64,000 nucleotides of DNA, taken from Paenibacillus jilunlii. GTDB lineage: Bacteria > Bacillota > Bacilli > Paenibacillales > Paenibacillaceae. Location: the NCBI RefSeq assembly GCF_900102965.1, contig NZ_FNGM01000022.1, positions 37,377-101,376 on the forward strand, in the 5' to 3' direction. The notes beneath the pieces are model-generated. The model was not told where the DNA came from. It searched no databases and saw nothing but the letters and a program-made list of their open reading frames with translations. The first letter of the stretch is position 1. Each line of letters begins with the position of its first letter. Both the position numbers and the translations under genes were made by a program. Shown here piece by piece: positions 9,359 to 17,581 of the stretch.

Positions 9359-9747
9359 CGATTGTTATTAATCTGGTAGTGAGTGTGTTGACGATTATTC
9401 TGCTGCAGGTGCTCGGGATGGTTGTATTTACCCTGATGACTCCGTTCAAGGACATGGATGAGTTGAAGAAGGGCAATGTGGCTGTAGCGCTGGCCCTTGG
9501 CGGCAAATTTCTGGCTACGGCGATTATCCTTGGTGTGGCGGCATATACAAATACCTCAATCTGGTTCATGATGCTCTGGTTCGCGGTGGGCTATGTCTGC
9601 CTGATTGCCGCCTACTGGATCTTCGAGCTGTTCACGCCGGGGTTCAAGATCTCGGATCATCTGAAGCAGGGGAATGTTGCTGTAGGCGTGATGCTCTGCC
9701 TGGTGTTCGTCGGCACGGCATTTGCCGTCAGCAGTCTGATCATTTAA
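9355..9747 (+). CDS. DUF350 (YjfL-like) membrane protein
   Basis: About 130 residues forming four membrane helices. Two internal copies of a KGNVAVAL / QGNVAVGV motif mark the duplicated DUF350 unit. E. coli YjfL has the same structure and lies in the same kind of operon (yjfIJKLMC, with the PspA-like YjfJ). Starts at TTG 9355 or GTG 9346 both follow a GGGGGTGGG stretch. The gene overlaps the lipoprotein and ends 4 bp before the channel gene. Confidence 0.8.
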   Translation: MTIVINLVVSVLTIILLQVLGMVVFTLMTPFKDMDELKKGNVAVALALGGKFLATAIILGVAAYTNTSIWFMMLWFAVGYVCLIAAYWIFELFTPGFKISDHLKQGNVAVGVMLCLVFVGTAFAVSSLII

Positions 9748-9751
9748 GCCG

Positions 9752-10765
9752 ATGCATTTTCTGCTTCGTTTGTCCGGCAAGCTGATGCGTCTGAAGAAGA
9801 AGTCCATTGGGCTGATTATCCTGGCTTTTGTTGTGATTAGCGCAACTATTGCCTTTTTATTGGAGCCGGGAACCTTCAGTAACTGGTTCAACGCTTTTTA
9901 TTGGGTCATGACAACGATGTCCACCGTGGGCTACGGCGACTTTTTTGCCGCCACGGTGGCAGGTAAGCTGTTTACCATGTTCCTGTATGTTTTTGGCATA
10001 GGACTGCTCAGTTTGGTTATCGGGAAAGTTATTGATGCCATGGGGGAACTGCAAAGAAGGAGAGGAGCCGGGACGTTGAGCTTTCACGGGAAAGACCATG
10101 TGGTACTGATCAATTGGAACCGCAAAACGCAAGCTGCTGTTGACGAGATTCTCTGCTATACGCCGGACTGCCGGATTGTCATCATTGACGAGAGCGGCCA
10201 GCACCCGCTACAGCAGCTGGAGCATGTCCACTTCATCAGCGGCGACCCTTCCAGCGACGACATCCTGTTGAAGGCTGGAATTGAAGGAGCCAAGGCTGCC
10301 ATCGTATTCGGGGATACACGGATCGACGAGGCTTCCCTGACGGATGGCAAAACCCTGCTGATTGCCTCCAGTATTGAGCGGATTGCCCCGGAGGTACATA
10401 CCACTGTGGAGATTATGCAGGAAAAGAACATCCAAAACTTCCGCCATGTCCATGTCAATGAGTTCGTGCTGTCGCATGATGCCATTTCCAGACTGGCAGT
10501 CCGTTCCGCGCTGCAGGAAGGGAATTCCGAGGTCATCACCCAGCTGCTCAGCCGTGAGCATGGGGATGACATCTATGAAATTCCGCGGGATGCCGCCTGG
10601 CATACCTATGGCGATGCCTTTCAGGCACTGCTGCGCCGGGGGGCGACGCTGCTGTCAGACCGGGGAGATCTCGGCATCAACCGCAAGCTGGACCAGCCGA
10701 TCCCGCAGGACGCCAGGCTCTATATCGTGTCGGATGAGGAGACTTACCGGCAGATTAAGGGCTAG
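9752..10765 (+). CDS. 2TM potassium channel with RCK (TrkA-N) domain
   Basis: 337 residues. Helix 1 is at about 10-30. A pore loop carries the K+ selectivity filter TVGYG (58-62), and helix 2 is at about 70-95. A Rossmann-type RCK domain follows (about 105-240), with a C-terminal domain to the end. This is the MthK/KchA architecture, in which ligand or nucleotide binding to RCK rings gates K+ flow. It begins 4 bp after the DUF350 gene and closes the operon before a terminator. The link to a YjfC-type locus suggests a joint response to membrane stress or turgor, which is inference. Confidence 0.88.
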   Translation: MHFLLRLSGKLMRLKKKSIGLIILAFVVISATIAFLLEPGTFSNWFNAFYWVMTTMSTVGYGDFFAATVAGKLFTMFLYVFGIGLLSLVIGKVIDAMGELQRRRGAGTLSFHGKDHVVLINWNRKTQAAVDEILCYTPDCRIVIIDESGQHPLQQLEHVHFISGDPSSDDILLKAGIEGAKAAIVFGDTRIDEASLTDGKTLLIASSIERIAPEVHTTVEIMQEKNIQNFRHVHVNEFVLSHDAISRLAVRSALQEGNSEVITQLLSREHGDDIYEIPRDAAWHTYGDAFQALLRRGATLLSDRGDLGINRKLDQPIPQDARLYIVSDEETYRQIKG

Positions 10766-10800
10766 CAGGCCGGCAGGCCTCATATCCTAATACATTAACC

Positions 10801-10846
10801 AGAGAGCTGCAGGGGATGGGTTGGCCCGGGCAGCTCTCTTTCTTGT
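10801..10846 (+). terminator. Intrinsic terminator after the channel gene
   Basis: Ten-base perfect arms AGAGAGCTGC and GCAGCTCTCT with a 19-base loop, followed by a short T-rich stretch (TTCTTGTT). It ends the transcription unit that includes the yjf-like genes. Confidence 0.8.
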
Positions 10847-10889
10847 TATCCAGGAAACGGCTTGCTCACCGGCTTCATTCGCCAAGACT

Positions 10890-11074
10890 AGTTGGAAAAA
10901 AGGGACTTATTTTACCTAAAATAAACAATTGTGAGGGTTAAGTGGAAAAAAGGGAATTTAATTGGGCTAGTTTACTCCGTTAGGGCCGAAATGAGCTGAA
11001 TTAGTGTACCTTTTTCCACTTCATCTGCAGAGAATAGGGTCCTGGGGCAAATTAGTTAACCTTTTTCCAACTTA
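10890..11074. repeat. Four-motif inverted repeat element (GGAAAAA family)
   Basis: The 358-bp gap after the channel gene holds four related motifs of about 23 bp. Two point forward (GTTGGAAAAAAGGG at 10891 and AGTGGAAAAAAGGG at 10941) and two backward (CCTTTTTCCACT ending near 11020 and CCTTTTTCCAAC ending near 11071). Motif 1 matches motif 4 (TTGG/CCAA) and motif 2 matches motif 3 (GTGG/CCAC), so the element is a nested inverted repeat. Spacings are about 50, 59 and 51 bp. Related GGAAAAAG motifs recur at 45.9-46.1 kb. Confidence 0.75.
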
Positions 11075-11123
11075 CCCCCGTGGCATGATGAATTCGGCTG
11101 TTGTCCAGAATGAAGGCGATTTC

Positions 11124-11459
11124 ATGAGTTTCAGGATTAACAAGAATGAGCAGAACGCAAAGAAGGCTCTACCGGCATACCTAATCGGTCTGTTCGGAAT
11201 GTTATTGTCGGTAGTCATTGCCCTCGGCATACTAGGTCTGACGGACTTCGAGTTATATTCGTATTCCATCTTGTTCGTTTTTCCTTTGGGTGCGATTGCC
11301 TTGGGTATGATTTCAACGTCGGTCTACACTTGGCGGATCGTAACCGGAGGTTATGAGCCGTCCAGGCAAAATTATGCGGTATCATTAATAATGGCGCTCA
11401 TCACATTTTTCAGGTATTCGGATCTTATGGTGGAGACAAAATCAAAATATTTGCCTTAA
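11124..11459 (+). CDS. Small membrane protein of unknown function
   Basis: About 111 residues from ATG 11124, with a weak AAGG site upstream. Two to three hydrophobic segments are seen (about 18-40, 48-70 and a shorter one near 90) after a basic N-terminus. The frame extends back to 11004, but that part lies inside the repeat element and is probably not coding. The C-terminus stops just after a hydrophobic stretch, so a truncated gene is possible. Function unknown. Confidence 0.5.
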   Translation: MSFRINKNEQNAKKALPAYLIGLFGMLLSVVIALGILGLTDFELYSYSILFVFPLGAIALGMISTSVYTWRIVTGGYEPSRQNYAVSLIMALITFFRYSDLMVETKSKYLP

Positions 11460-11493
11460 AAATCGGAGAATATGGTGGTATTTTGCTAAAGAC

Positions 11494-11521
11494 TTGATTT
11501 GTAGCGATATCTTAGTACAAT
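11494..11521 (+). promoter_or_regulatory. Promoter of the ArsR gene, apparently without a 5' leader
   Basis: TTGATT at 11494-11499 and TACAAT at 11516-11521 are 16 bp apart. Transcription would start about 7 bp downstream, at or next to the A of the ATG at 11528. No ribosome site precedes that ATG, which fits a leaderless mRNA. Confidence 0.55.
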
Positions 11522-11527
11522 GGTTTT

Positions 11528-11818
11528 ATGACTACTCAAAAAATAATAAATGATGAGCTCAGAGTCAAAATATTTAAGGCGTTAGCTGATGAAACAAGAT
11601 TGGACATCATACGAGCTCTATACGCCAGCAAGAAGGAGATGAATTGTGGAGAAGTAGGACACATTCGCGATACTACGAAATCGAATACTTCGTATCACTT
11701 ACGTACTTTAAAGGAGGCGAAATTGATCAAGGTACGAAAAGAAGCTCAAGCGAAGTATATGAGCATCGATTTGGAGACATTTCAAACTTACTTACCCGGA
11801 TTTCTGGATACGTTGTAG
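11528..11818 (+). CDS. ArsR-family winged-helix repressor
   Basis: 96 residues, normal length for ArsR/SmtB proteins. The FKALADETRLDIIRAL helix and the recognition region with NTSYHLRTLKEAKLIKVR are characteristic. One Cys in MNCGEV precedes the recognition helix, but a full ELCVC metal site is absent, so the effector is uncertain. The gene is AT-richer than its surroundings and is followed by an MFS pump, a common regulator-pump pair. A dyad between the two genes is a likely operator. Confidence 0.85.
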   Translation: MTTQKIINDELRVKIFKALADETRLDIIRALYASKKEMNCGEVGHIRDTTKSNTSYHLRTLKEAKLIKVRKEAQAKYMSIDLETFQTYLPGFLDTL

Positions 11819-11840
11819 AAAGAAATTCTTTTTTTTTCAT

Positions 11841-11862
11841 TAGTTCAATAATCTTTGAACTA
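11841..11862. promoter_or_regulatory. Dyad between arsR and the MFS gene, candidate ArsR operator
   Basis: Perfect 8-bp arms TAGTTCAA and TTGAACTA are separated by 6 bp, with a partial third copy (TAGAACTA) at 11863-11870. The size and A/T-rich TTGAA half-sites resemble ArsR/SmtB operators. It lies about 28 bp before the MFS start codon. Confidence 0.5.
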
Positions 11863-11889
11863 TAGAACTAACTACAAAGGGTGAATAGA

Positions 11890-13071
11890 ATGATCAAATT
11901 AACTGCTTTATTTTTCCTCATCATGTTTGTTATCGGTACGGATACGTTTTTGATTTCTCCGCTTATCCCTACTCTTCAGAGCTTGTTTCATATCCCGACC
12001 GAATTTTCCGGTTGGATGGTGGGGTCTTATGCTTTAGGTTATGCCATTTTTGCACTGATTGCTGGACCGCTTTCCGATGGATGGGATCGCAAAAAAGTAA
12101 TGCTTTCCGGCATGGTATGCTTCTCGGTTTCAACCATGTTATGCGGCTTTGCCACAGGTTTTTGGTCGATGTTCTTCTTCCGTTTTTTAGCCGGAGTCAG
12201 CGCAGCATTTACGGCGCCTCAAGTCTGGGCCTCGATCCCTGCTCTGTTTCCAACGTCAAAAATCGCCAAAGTATCAGGAATCGTCATGGCAGGCTTGGCT
12301 GCTTCTCAAGCGTTCGGCATCCCTATTGGAAGTCTGCTTGCCTCAACCCATTGGTATTATCCTTTTTTTACAATCGGTGCATGTGCATTATTGGTAGCGG
12401 TATTCATCTTCTATGCTTTGCCCGAAATGAAACCGAATCAAGGCCAAAAAACCAAGACTCCGATTTTCAGTAGATACATCCCACTATTGAACAGCCGAAT
12501 GGCGAGAAAGGCTTTCCTCGCTCATTTCTTATTTCAATGTGGATTCTTTGCTGCCTTTTCTTTCATTGGAAAATGGGTGACGGATCGCTTTCACCTTTCA
12601 ATTGATCAAGCGGGGTACGTTATGTTTTTTCTTGGTCTCGGGAATATAGTCGGGAGCTTCGGCGGTGCCTATGTGATCAAAACGTTAAACCGTTTCAATA
12701 CGCTGGTTATGGGCTTTCTTGTCTCTATCGCATGTTTTATTATTTTGCCTCATTTGCCATCGGTTGCGGCTTTCGAAAGTGTTTACTTTTTCATATTCGT
12801 TAACATGGGGATCGCTTTTCCCCTAATATTGGGAATGCTGAATTCATTAAATCCGACCATCCGCGGCACGATCTCCAGCTTAGCCAATTCAATCATGTAC
12901 GCTGCGACAACGCTCGGTTCTTGGATCGCAGGCCTGATTTACGCGACTTTTAACGGTTTTTCCGCCGTAGGCATATTTGCGGCTATATGCTTTGCCGGTT
13001 CGTTGTTTTCTTTCATATTCAGCGGTATTTTGACCAGTCATGCGAAAACAAAGAAGGAGTTTGCATCATAA
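11890..13071 (+). CDS. MFS transporter, DHA1 (12-TM) efflux type
   Basis: About 393 residues. Helix 1 contains GTDTFLISPLIPTL, and the loop 2-3 motif is GPLSDGWDRKKVMLSG, the MFS motif A. PQVWASIPALFPTSK and GLAASQAFGIPIG in helices 4-5 match DHA1 sugar/drug exporters of the YdhP/AraJ group. AAAGGGTG lies 8 bp before ATG 11890. It pairs with the upstream ArsR regulator. The stop is only 19 bp before the transposase remnant, so the insertion abuts this gene. Base composition is lower in GC than flanking genes, suggesting acquisition. Confidence 0.85.
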   Translation: MIKLTALFFLIMFVIGTDTFLISPLIPTLQSLFHIPTEFSGWMVGSYALGYAIFALIAGPLSDGWDRKKVMLSGMVCFSVSTMLCGFATGFWSMFFFRFLAGVSAAFTAPQVWASIPALFPTSKIAKVSGIVMAGLAASQAFGIPIGSLLASTHWYYPFFTIGACALLVAVFIFYALPEMKPNQGQKTKTPIFSRYIPLLNSRMARKAFLAHFLFQCGFFAAFSFIGKWVTDRFHLSIDQAGYVMFFLGLGNIVGSFGGAYVIKTLNRFNTLVMGFLVSIACFIILPHLPSVAAFESVYFFIFVNMGIAFPLILGMLNSLNPTIRGTISSLANSIMYAATTLGSWIAGLIYATFNGFSAVGIFAAICFAGSLFSFIFSGILTSHAKTKKEFAS

Positions 13072-13090
13072 ATGCATAGAAGAAATTCAT

Positions 13091-14286
13091 ATGGATATTC
13101 TAAATCTTTCAAAATTCAACATCCTAAGTATTAGTGAGAATGAATTTGATTTTCTAATACAAGTGGTGACGAACTCTCCACCTTTGGCTTGCCCTCATTG
13201 TGGATGTATAGCCAACCTCTACAAACACGATAGCAGGGAACAGATCTGCATGGACTTGCCTATTCACGGTAAGCGTGTAGGCCTTCTTATAAAGCGTCAG
13301 AGGTATCGCTGTAGAGACTGCAATCGAACCTTTTGGGAACACTTAGACCACACCATAGACGAAAAGCGAAACTGCACCAAACGATTATTGTCTTATATAG
13401 AGAAGCACATTATTAAGCCAAGATGCGTTTTAACCAACATTGAGGAACGTACTTTATTAGATGTTTTGCCCAATCGTAACAAGGCAACCGTTGTAGGCTA
13501 CCTCTCAAGCCTTCCAAATAGAGGACAAATACGATACGTCACAATGGATATGTGGCAACCGTATAAGGACGCCGTGAGGGCTATATTGCCAAAAGCTCTT
13601 ATCATCGTCGATAAGTTTCACGTTGTCTGTATGGCAAACCAAGCGTTAGAAACCATTCGTAAGCAGCTCCGAGAAGGATTATCGCAAAAGAACGCCGCGG
13701 GCTGATGCACGACCGTTTTATCCTCCTAAAACGCCATATAGAGCTTACAGAGATGGATAAAATTACGCTTGACCTTTGGACAAAGAATCATCCTTCTCTC
13801 GGCACTGCTTATGACTTAAAGGAATCATATTTCGATATTTGGGAATGTGATAGCAGACAGACGGCATTCCTTAAATACATCGAATGGAAAGCTAAAATAC
13901 CAACTGAACTGCAATCCTCTTTTGAACCACTTACAAAGGCTATGAAGAACTGGGAAGAGGAAATATTCGCCTACTTCGACCATCGCATTACAAACGCTTA
14001 TACGGAGTCTCTAAACAGCCTTATTAGAGTCATTAATCGTTTAGGTAGGGGATACTCTTTTGAAGCCCTACGAGCTAAAATACTCTTTGCAGAGGGACTT
14101 AAAAAGCAACGTAAGCCTAAGTACCAGAGGCGGCTTGATAGCTACGATCTACGGAAGGAAAACTTCCCGATGTTTAATACGACACCTATTGGAGTTGTTC
14201 GTGAGTCAGAAGAATTAATCTTGCTGGGAATCGATTTTTCCACCATAAAATCCGAATACCCCATTTTTCTTGATTCAATATGGTGA
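13091..14286 (+). pseudogene. ISL3-family transposase remnant, internally deleted and frameshifted
   Basis: The N-terminal part has the ISL3 zinc-finger pattern (CPHCGC ... CRDCNRTFWEH). Further on are the conserved MDMWQPYKDAV, IIVDKFHVV and NAYTESLNSLIRVINRLGRG blocks, giving catalytic Asp and Glu. Two lesions are visible. Near 13400 the protein jumps from the zinc-finger end to HIIKPRCVL; the helix-turn-helix and the first catalytic Asp segment expected in the family are missing. Near 13688 a one-base loss in an A run shifts frame, ending the first part at TGA 13703-13705 while the second continues to 14286. No left inverted repeat fits in the 19 bp before the start. Confidence 0.8.
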
Positions 14287-14497
14287 ATATCGGACAACCC
14301 ATGTAACTGAAGACAATACGATCAATCATCAGTTTAAAGGTGAACCTATCAGCAGCTACACAGATGAGAAGGGAAATGTCCTTACGTTTCCTAAGTATAT
14401 TGCCTTTAAACTGAGGGCTAGCGAATTAAGCTTAATACACCGTGGCGGTGAGGTCGTTGAAATGGATTCATCCTCAGGTTCCAACTGGTTAAGTTAG
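14270..14497 (+). pseudogene. Possible gene remnant beyond the IS copy
   Basis: An open frame of about 75 codons overlaps the transposase end and has no ribosome site. The protein is hydrophilic and not recognised. Because it begins at the insertion edge and is followed by a terminator, it may be the 3' end of a gene cut by the insertion. The frame could also be chance. Confidence 0.3.
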
Positions 14498-14513
14498 AGT
14501 TTGAGCCTTGTCG

Positions 14514-14537
14514 GACTCCTGTTGGGCGAGGCTTTTT
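14514..14537 (+). terminator. Weak intrinsic terminator
   Basis: GCCTTGT pairs imperfectly (with G-T pairs) with GGCGAGGC, followed by five T. It lies just after the remnant frame. Confidence 0.5.
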
Positions 14538-14698
14538 CAGCGACGAAAAAAAATCGTACTTCCAACTACGGAGTCGTTTGCTGTACAGGGGTTTCGTTAT
14601 GTGAAAACGGTGTAACTCTTTCGCATTGAACTGGCATTCGCAGGCAATGCCCGAACATGTTTAAGGTATTTAATCATAATCGGCTAAGAGAACTGAAG

Positions 14699-14733
14699 CG
14701 GCTACACTGTCCAGTGAAAGGACGGCGTAGCCG
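14699..14733. other. Stable hairpin upstream of the exopolysaccharide operon
   Basis: Arms CGGCTAC and GTAGCCG, plus an inner GTCC/GGAC pair, give a long stem with a loop of 7 bases. Only three T follow, so termination is uncertain. The remaining 14.5-14.86 kb gap holds nothing else clear apart from the promoter-like boxes. Confidence 0.55.
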
Positions 14734-14767
14734 TTTGCTCCAGAAAAAATTGCATCCTTTATTGATT

Positions 14768-14826
14768 TTGACACATAATGATCAATTGTATAGTTAATTC
14801 TGTGACTTATGTTACCGTTATATAAT
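14768..14826 (+). promoter_or_regulatory. Promoter region of the exopolysaccharide operon
   Basis: A perfect TTGACA at 14768-14773 is followed by TATAGT at 14789-14794 (15-bp spacer, short). A perfect TATAAT at 14821-14826 lacks a good -35. Either could start transcription 40-70 bp before the TTG start at 14863. Confidence 0.4.
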
Positions 14827-14862
14827 ATAGATGACAGATAGTCCTCCTTAGGATGTGATGGA

Positions 14863-16017
14863 TTGACAAGTAAACGCAGTGCAGCAACCCTACTTGTACT
14901 TTCTCTGCTGCTGGCTTCCTGCAGCGGCGGCAAAGAAGCAGCTACCGGCCCCACCGCTACAGCGGGTGAGACGGTAACTGCATCGCCATCTCCATCGGCC
15001 ATTACCAGCCGAAGTACAGATAACCGGATAGAGCGGCAGGAGCTGAGCACATTTATTGCGAAACAGCTTACCGGTCCTTACGGTGTGTACACTAATCTGC
15101 TGGAGACAGACGAATCCGGGGAAGCGGCCAGCGGTCATGAGGTGCTGAGCGAGTCTGCCTCGCTCCTGATGAGCGCAGCTGTGCTTGCCGGCGATAAGGA
15201 GCAGTTTGCCGGCCAGTGGGCGTTGGCGCAGCAAACCTTTGACATGGAAGGCGGCTTCAGCTACCGCTACAGCCCCAAGCAGCAGAAGCAGTATCCTGTG
15301 AATGCTGCGGTGGATGACTTGCGGCTGATTGGCGCCCTGTATGAGGCGGGAGAGGTTTTTGATGAGCCGGCTTATACGGAGCAGGCAGATAAATACGCCG
15401 AGCGGTTCTATGATAATAATGTAAAAGAAGGATACATGCACGATTTTTATGACAAAAATTACAAAACTACGAACAACTTCGTAACTTTGTGTTATATTGA
15501 TTTGGGCACATTGCGAAAACTATCGATATCCAGCGAATTACGCGGTATATTAATGCATAACATGGATGGAATTCTGGAGGGGGGCTACCTCTCGGATTCG
15601 TTCCCTTTCTATGAGACAAGATTCGATTATCATACAGGAGCTTACAGCTCTGAAAATATCAATACGGTGGAATCACTGCTGAGCATTTTACATTTGGCAG
15701 AGACGGGCCAGCAGAAGCCTGCGAGTATCCGCTATATCAAGGAACAGGTCGCGGCCGGAACCCTGTATGGGCAATACTCCCGTGAAGGGAAGCCGCTGAA
15801 TGATATCCGTTCCACAGCGATCTACGCCCTGGCGGCCATGATCGGCGCTGAGGCCGGAGACGAGTCACTCTATCAAGCAGCTATTGCGAGAATGAACGAA
15901 TTCCAGATCAGGGATGCGGACAGTCCGCTATTCGGGGGATTCGGCAATACGGATACCGGACAGGCGTATTCTTTTGACAATCTTATGGCTTTATTGGCCT
16001 ACTCTTATTCACACTAA
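14863..16017 (+). CDS. ydaJ: YdaJ-like lipoprotein with glycosyl-hydrolase-8-like fold
   Basis: 384 residues from a TTG start with AGGA 9 bp upstream. A signal segment ends in lipobox LASC. A Thr/Ser/Pro-rich linker leads to an alpha/alpha-barrel type domain with repeated helix pairs and aromatic motifs (GGFSYRYS, DFHTGAYSS-like), as in GH8 and related enzymes. The first gene of B. subtilis ydaJKLMN encodes a comparable extracellular protein. It probably trims or binds the exported polysaccharide at the outer membrane face. Activity is unproven and catalytic residues cannot be assigned by eye. It is the first gene of a six-gene operon. Confidence 0.72.
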   Translation: MTSKRSAATLLVLSLLLASCSGGKEAATGPTATAGETVTASPSPSAITSRSTDNRIERQELSTFIAKQLTGPYGVYTNLLETDESGEAASGHEVLSESASLLMSAAVLAGDKEQFAGQWALAQQTFDMEGGFSYRYSPKQQKQYPVNAAVDDLRLIGALYEAGEVFDEPAYTEQADKYAERFYDNNVKEGYMHDFYDKNYKTTNNFVTLCYIDLGTLRKLSISSELRGILMHNMDGILEGGYLSDSFPFYETRFDYHTGAYSSENINTVESLLSILHLAETGQQKPASIRYIKEQVAAGTLYGQYSREGKPLNDIRSTAIYALAAMIGAEAGDESLYQAAIARMNEFQIRDADSPLFGGFGNTDTGQAYSFDNLMALLAYSYSH

Positions 16018-16042
16018 ACCACAGTAACGAAGGTGAGTCCGC

Positions 16043-17581
16043 ATGATTGAAGACAACATGGTAAAAACAACGCTGCGGCAGCATTTGATGCCCGCCGGAC
16101 TGCGGGTTACGCCCGCTTTTGCAGCAGCCTTCGGTGTACTGTTGGTTACGGTGATTGCTTTGTTTACAGCTCCCTACATAGGAATGGCCGACAACGGCGA
16201 CTTTTTCCGCAATATATACAGCAATGGCCTTTACTTCAGCCTGCCTGACTATGACAGCAAGTATTTTGGCTATTTCGTGAAGCATTTTGGAATCTATCAG
16301 TACTATAACGAGAATGGCGCGACCCTGGATTCCTCACAGTCCTTGTTCATCAAGCTGTCTATGGGCCTGAATAAGCTGTTCTTCAGCAGCACCGTGTTCG
16401 ACATCCGTTTTCAGGCAGCCATTTACACGGTTCTTTATGTTGCCGCCATCTATCTTTTAATTGAGGCGGTCACCTGCAAAATGTCGCGCAAGCAAGGCAT
16501 GATTATTGCCGTTATTGCCGTTTTGGTGTTCGGAGATACGGGTTATACCGCCTATTTCAACTCTTTTTACAGTGAAAGTGTCGTCATGATCATGATGATC
16601 TTCGTTTTTGCCTCCTGGCTGCTGCTCTACCGCAAAAGATACAACGACTATGCCCTTCTCGGCCTGTTCGTCCTCAGCAGCATCATTCTGACGACCTCGA
16701 AGCAGCAGAACGCCCCGGTGGGGATGATTATTGCTGTGCTCGGAATATCGCTCGTCTGGATCCGGCGGGACCGTCTGTTCCGCAGCCTGACGCTTGTCTC
16801 CATGGCGCTGCTGATGCTGTCCGGGATAGCTACCTACCTGAATATCTCCAAAGAATTCGTGAATATCAACCAATATCATGCCATGACCCGGGGTGTGCTG
16901 AAAGAATCCTCCAATCCGGAAACAACGCTAAAATCATTCGGAATCAATGAGCAGTACGCCATTCTGAAGGACAGTATTTATTACGAGCAGTACGGGACGG
17001 TGGATGTGAATTCGCCGATTCTGGAAAAGGATTTCTACAGCCGCTACGGCTTTGGCTCTATTCTCAAACACTATGCGGCGAATCCCGATCAGCTTGGTTC
17101 CATCCTGAATGTGGCGGCCCGCAGCGCTTTTTCAATCAAGCCTGCGGCGATGGGGAATTATGAAGAGTCGGAGGGCAAGGCTTTCCGGGCCCAGAGCCAT
17201 TTTTTTACCGCCTACAGTCTGCTTAAGCAAAAGCTCGCGCCCAAAACCTTTGGTTTCATCCTGCTCTGGATGGCGCTGGTTATTGGCCTCTACATGCCTT
17301 CCTGCGTGAAGGCTGTCAGAACCCGGAATATGCGGGCCTTACAGCGGATGGTGCTGATTCTGGCCAGCATGGGGGTCGGCCTGTCGGGAATTTTCGTCTC
17401 GATTATCGGAGCGGGAGACGCTGACATTTCGAAGCATGAATTCCTGTTCACCTTGTGCTTCGATTTGGTCACCTTCATGCTGGCGGCTGACGTAATCGGC
17501 CGCAAGGTGTCCGCCGGCCGCAAGCCTGCTGCCAGCAAGGCAGGACAATATCCTGAGGTGCAGAAGGGTGTGAGCGCTTGA
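16043..17581 (+). CDS. Polytopic membrane protein, GT-C-like glycosyltransferase candidate
   Basis: 512 residues with about ten to twelve membrane helices. The first long extracytoplasmic loop begins with MADNGDFFR, an acidic motif after helix 1 as in GT-C lipid-linked glycosyltransferases. A second long outside loop lies at about 275-400. It resembles proteins annotated as glycan-biosynthesis hexose transferases (WsfD-like), but this is a weak recollection. AAGGTGAG precedes the ATG; the stop overlaps the next TTG start. This gene is not in the B. subtilis ydaJKLMN set, so it may add a sugar or decoration to the polymer. Confidence 0.6.
   Translation: MIEDNMVKTTLRQHLMPAGLRVTPAFAAAFGVLLVTVIALFTAPYIGMADNGDFFRNIYSNGLYFSLPDYDSKYFGYFVKHFGIYQYYNENGATLDSSQSLFIKLSMGLNKLFFSSTVFDIRFQAAIYTVLYVAAIYLLIEAVTCKMSRKQGMIIAVIAVLVFGDTGYTAYFNSFYSESVVMIMMIFVFASWLLLYRKRYNDYALLGLFVLSSIILTTSKQQNAPVGMIIAVLGISLVWIRRDRLFRSLTLVSMALLMLSGIATYLNISKEFVNINQYHAMTRGVLKESSNPETTLKSFGINEQYAILKDSIYYEQYGTVDVNSPILEKDFYSRYGFGSILKHYAANPDQLGSILNVAARSAFSIKPAAMGNYEESEGKAFRAQSHFFTAYSLLKQKLAPKTFGFILLWMALVIGLYMPSCVKAVRTRNMRALQRMVLILASMGVGLSGIFVSIIGAGDADISKHEFLFTLCFDLVTFMLAADVIGRKVSAGRKPAASKAGQYPEVQKGVSA

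Noticed and set aside
13680..13710. Programmed frameshift in the transposase
   Set aside because: The CAAAAG context is not a canonical slippery heptamer, and the protein also lacks an internal segment, so decay is simpler.
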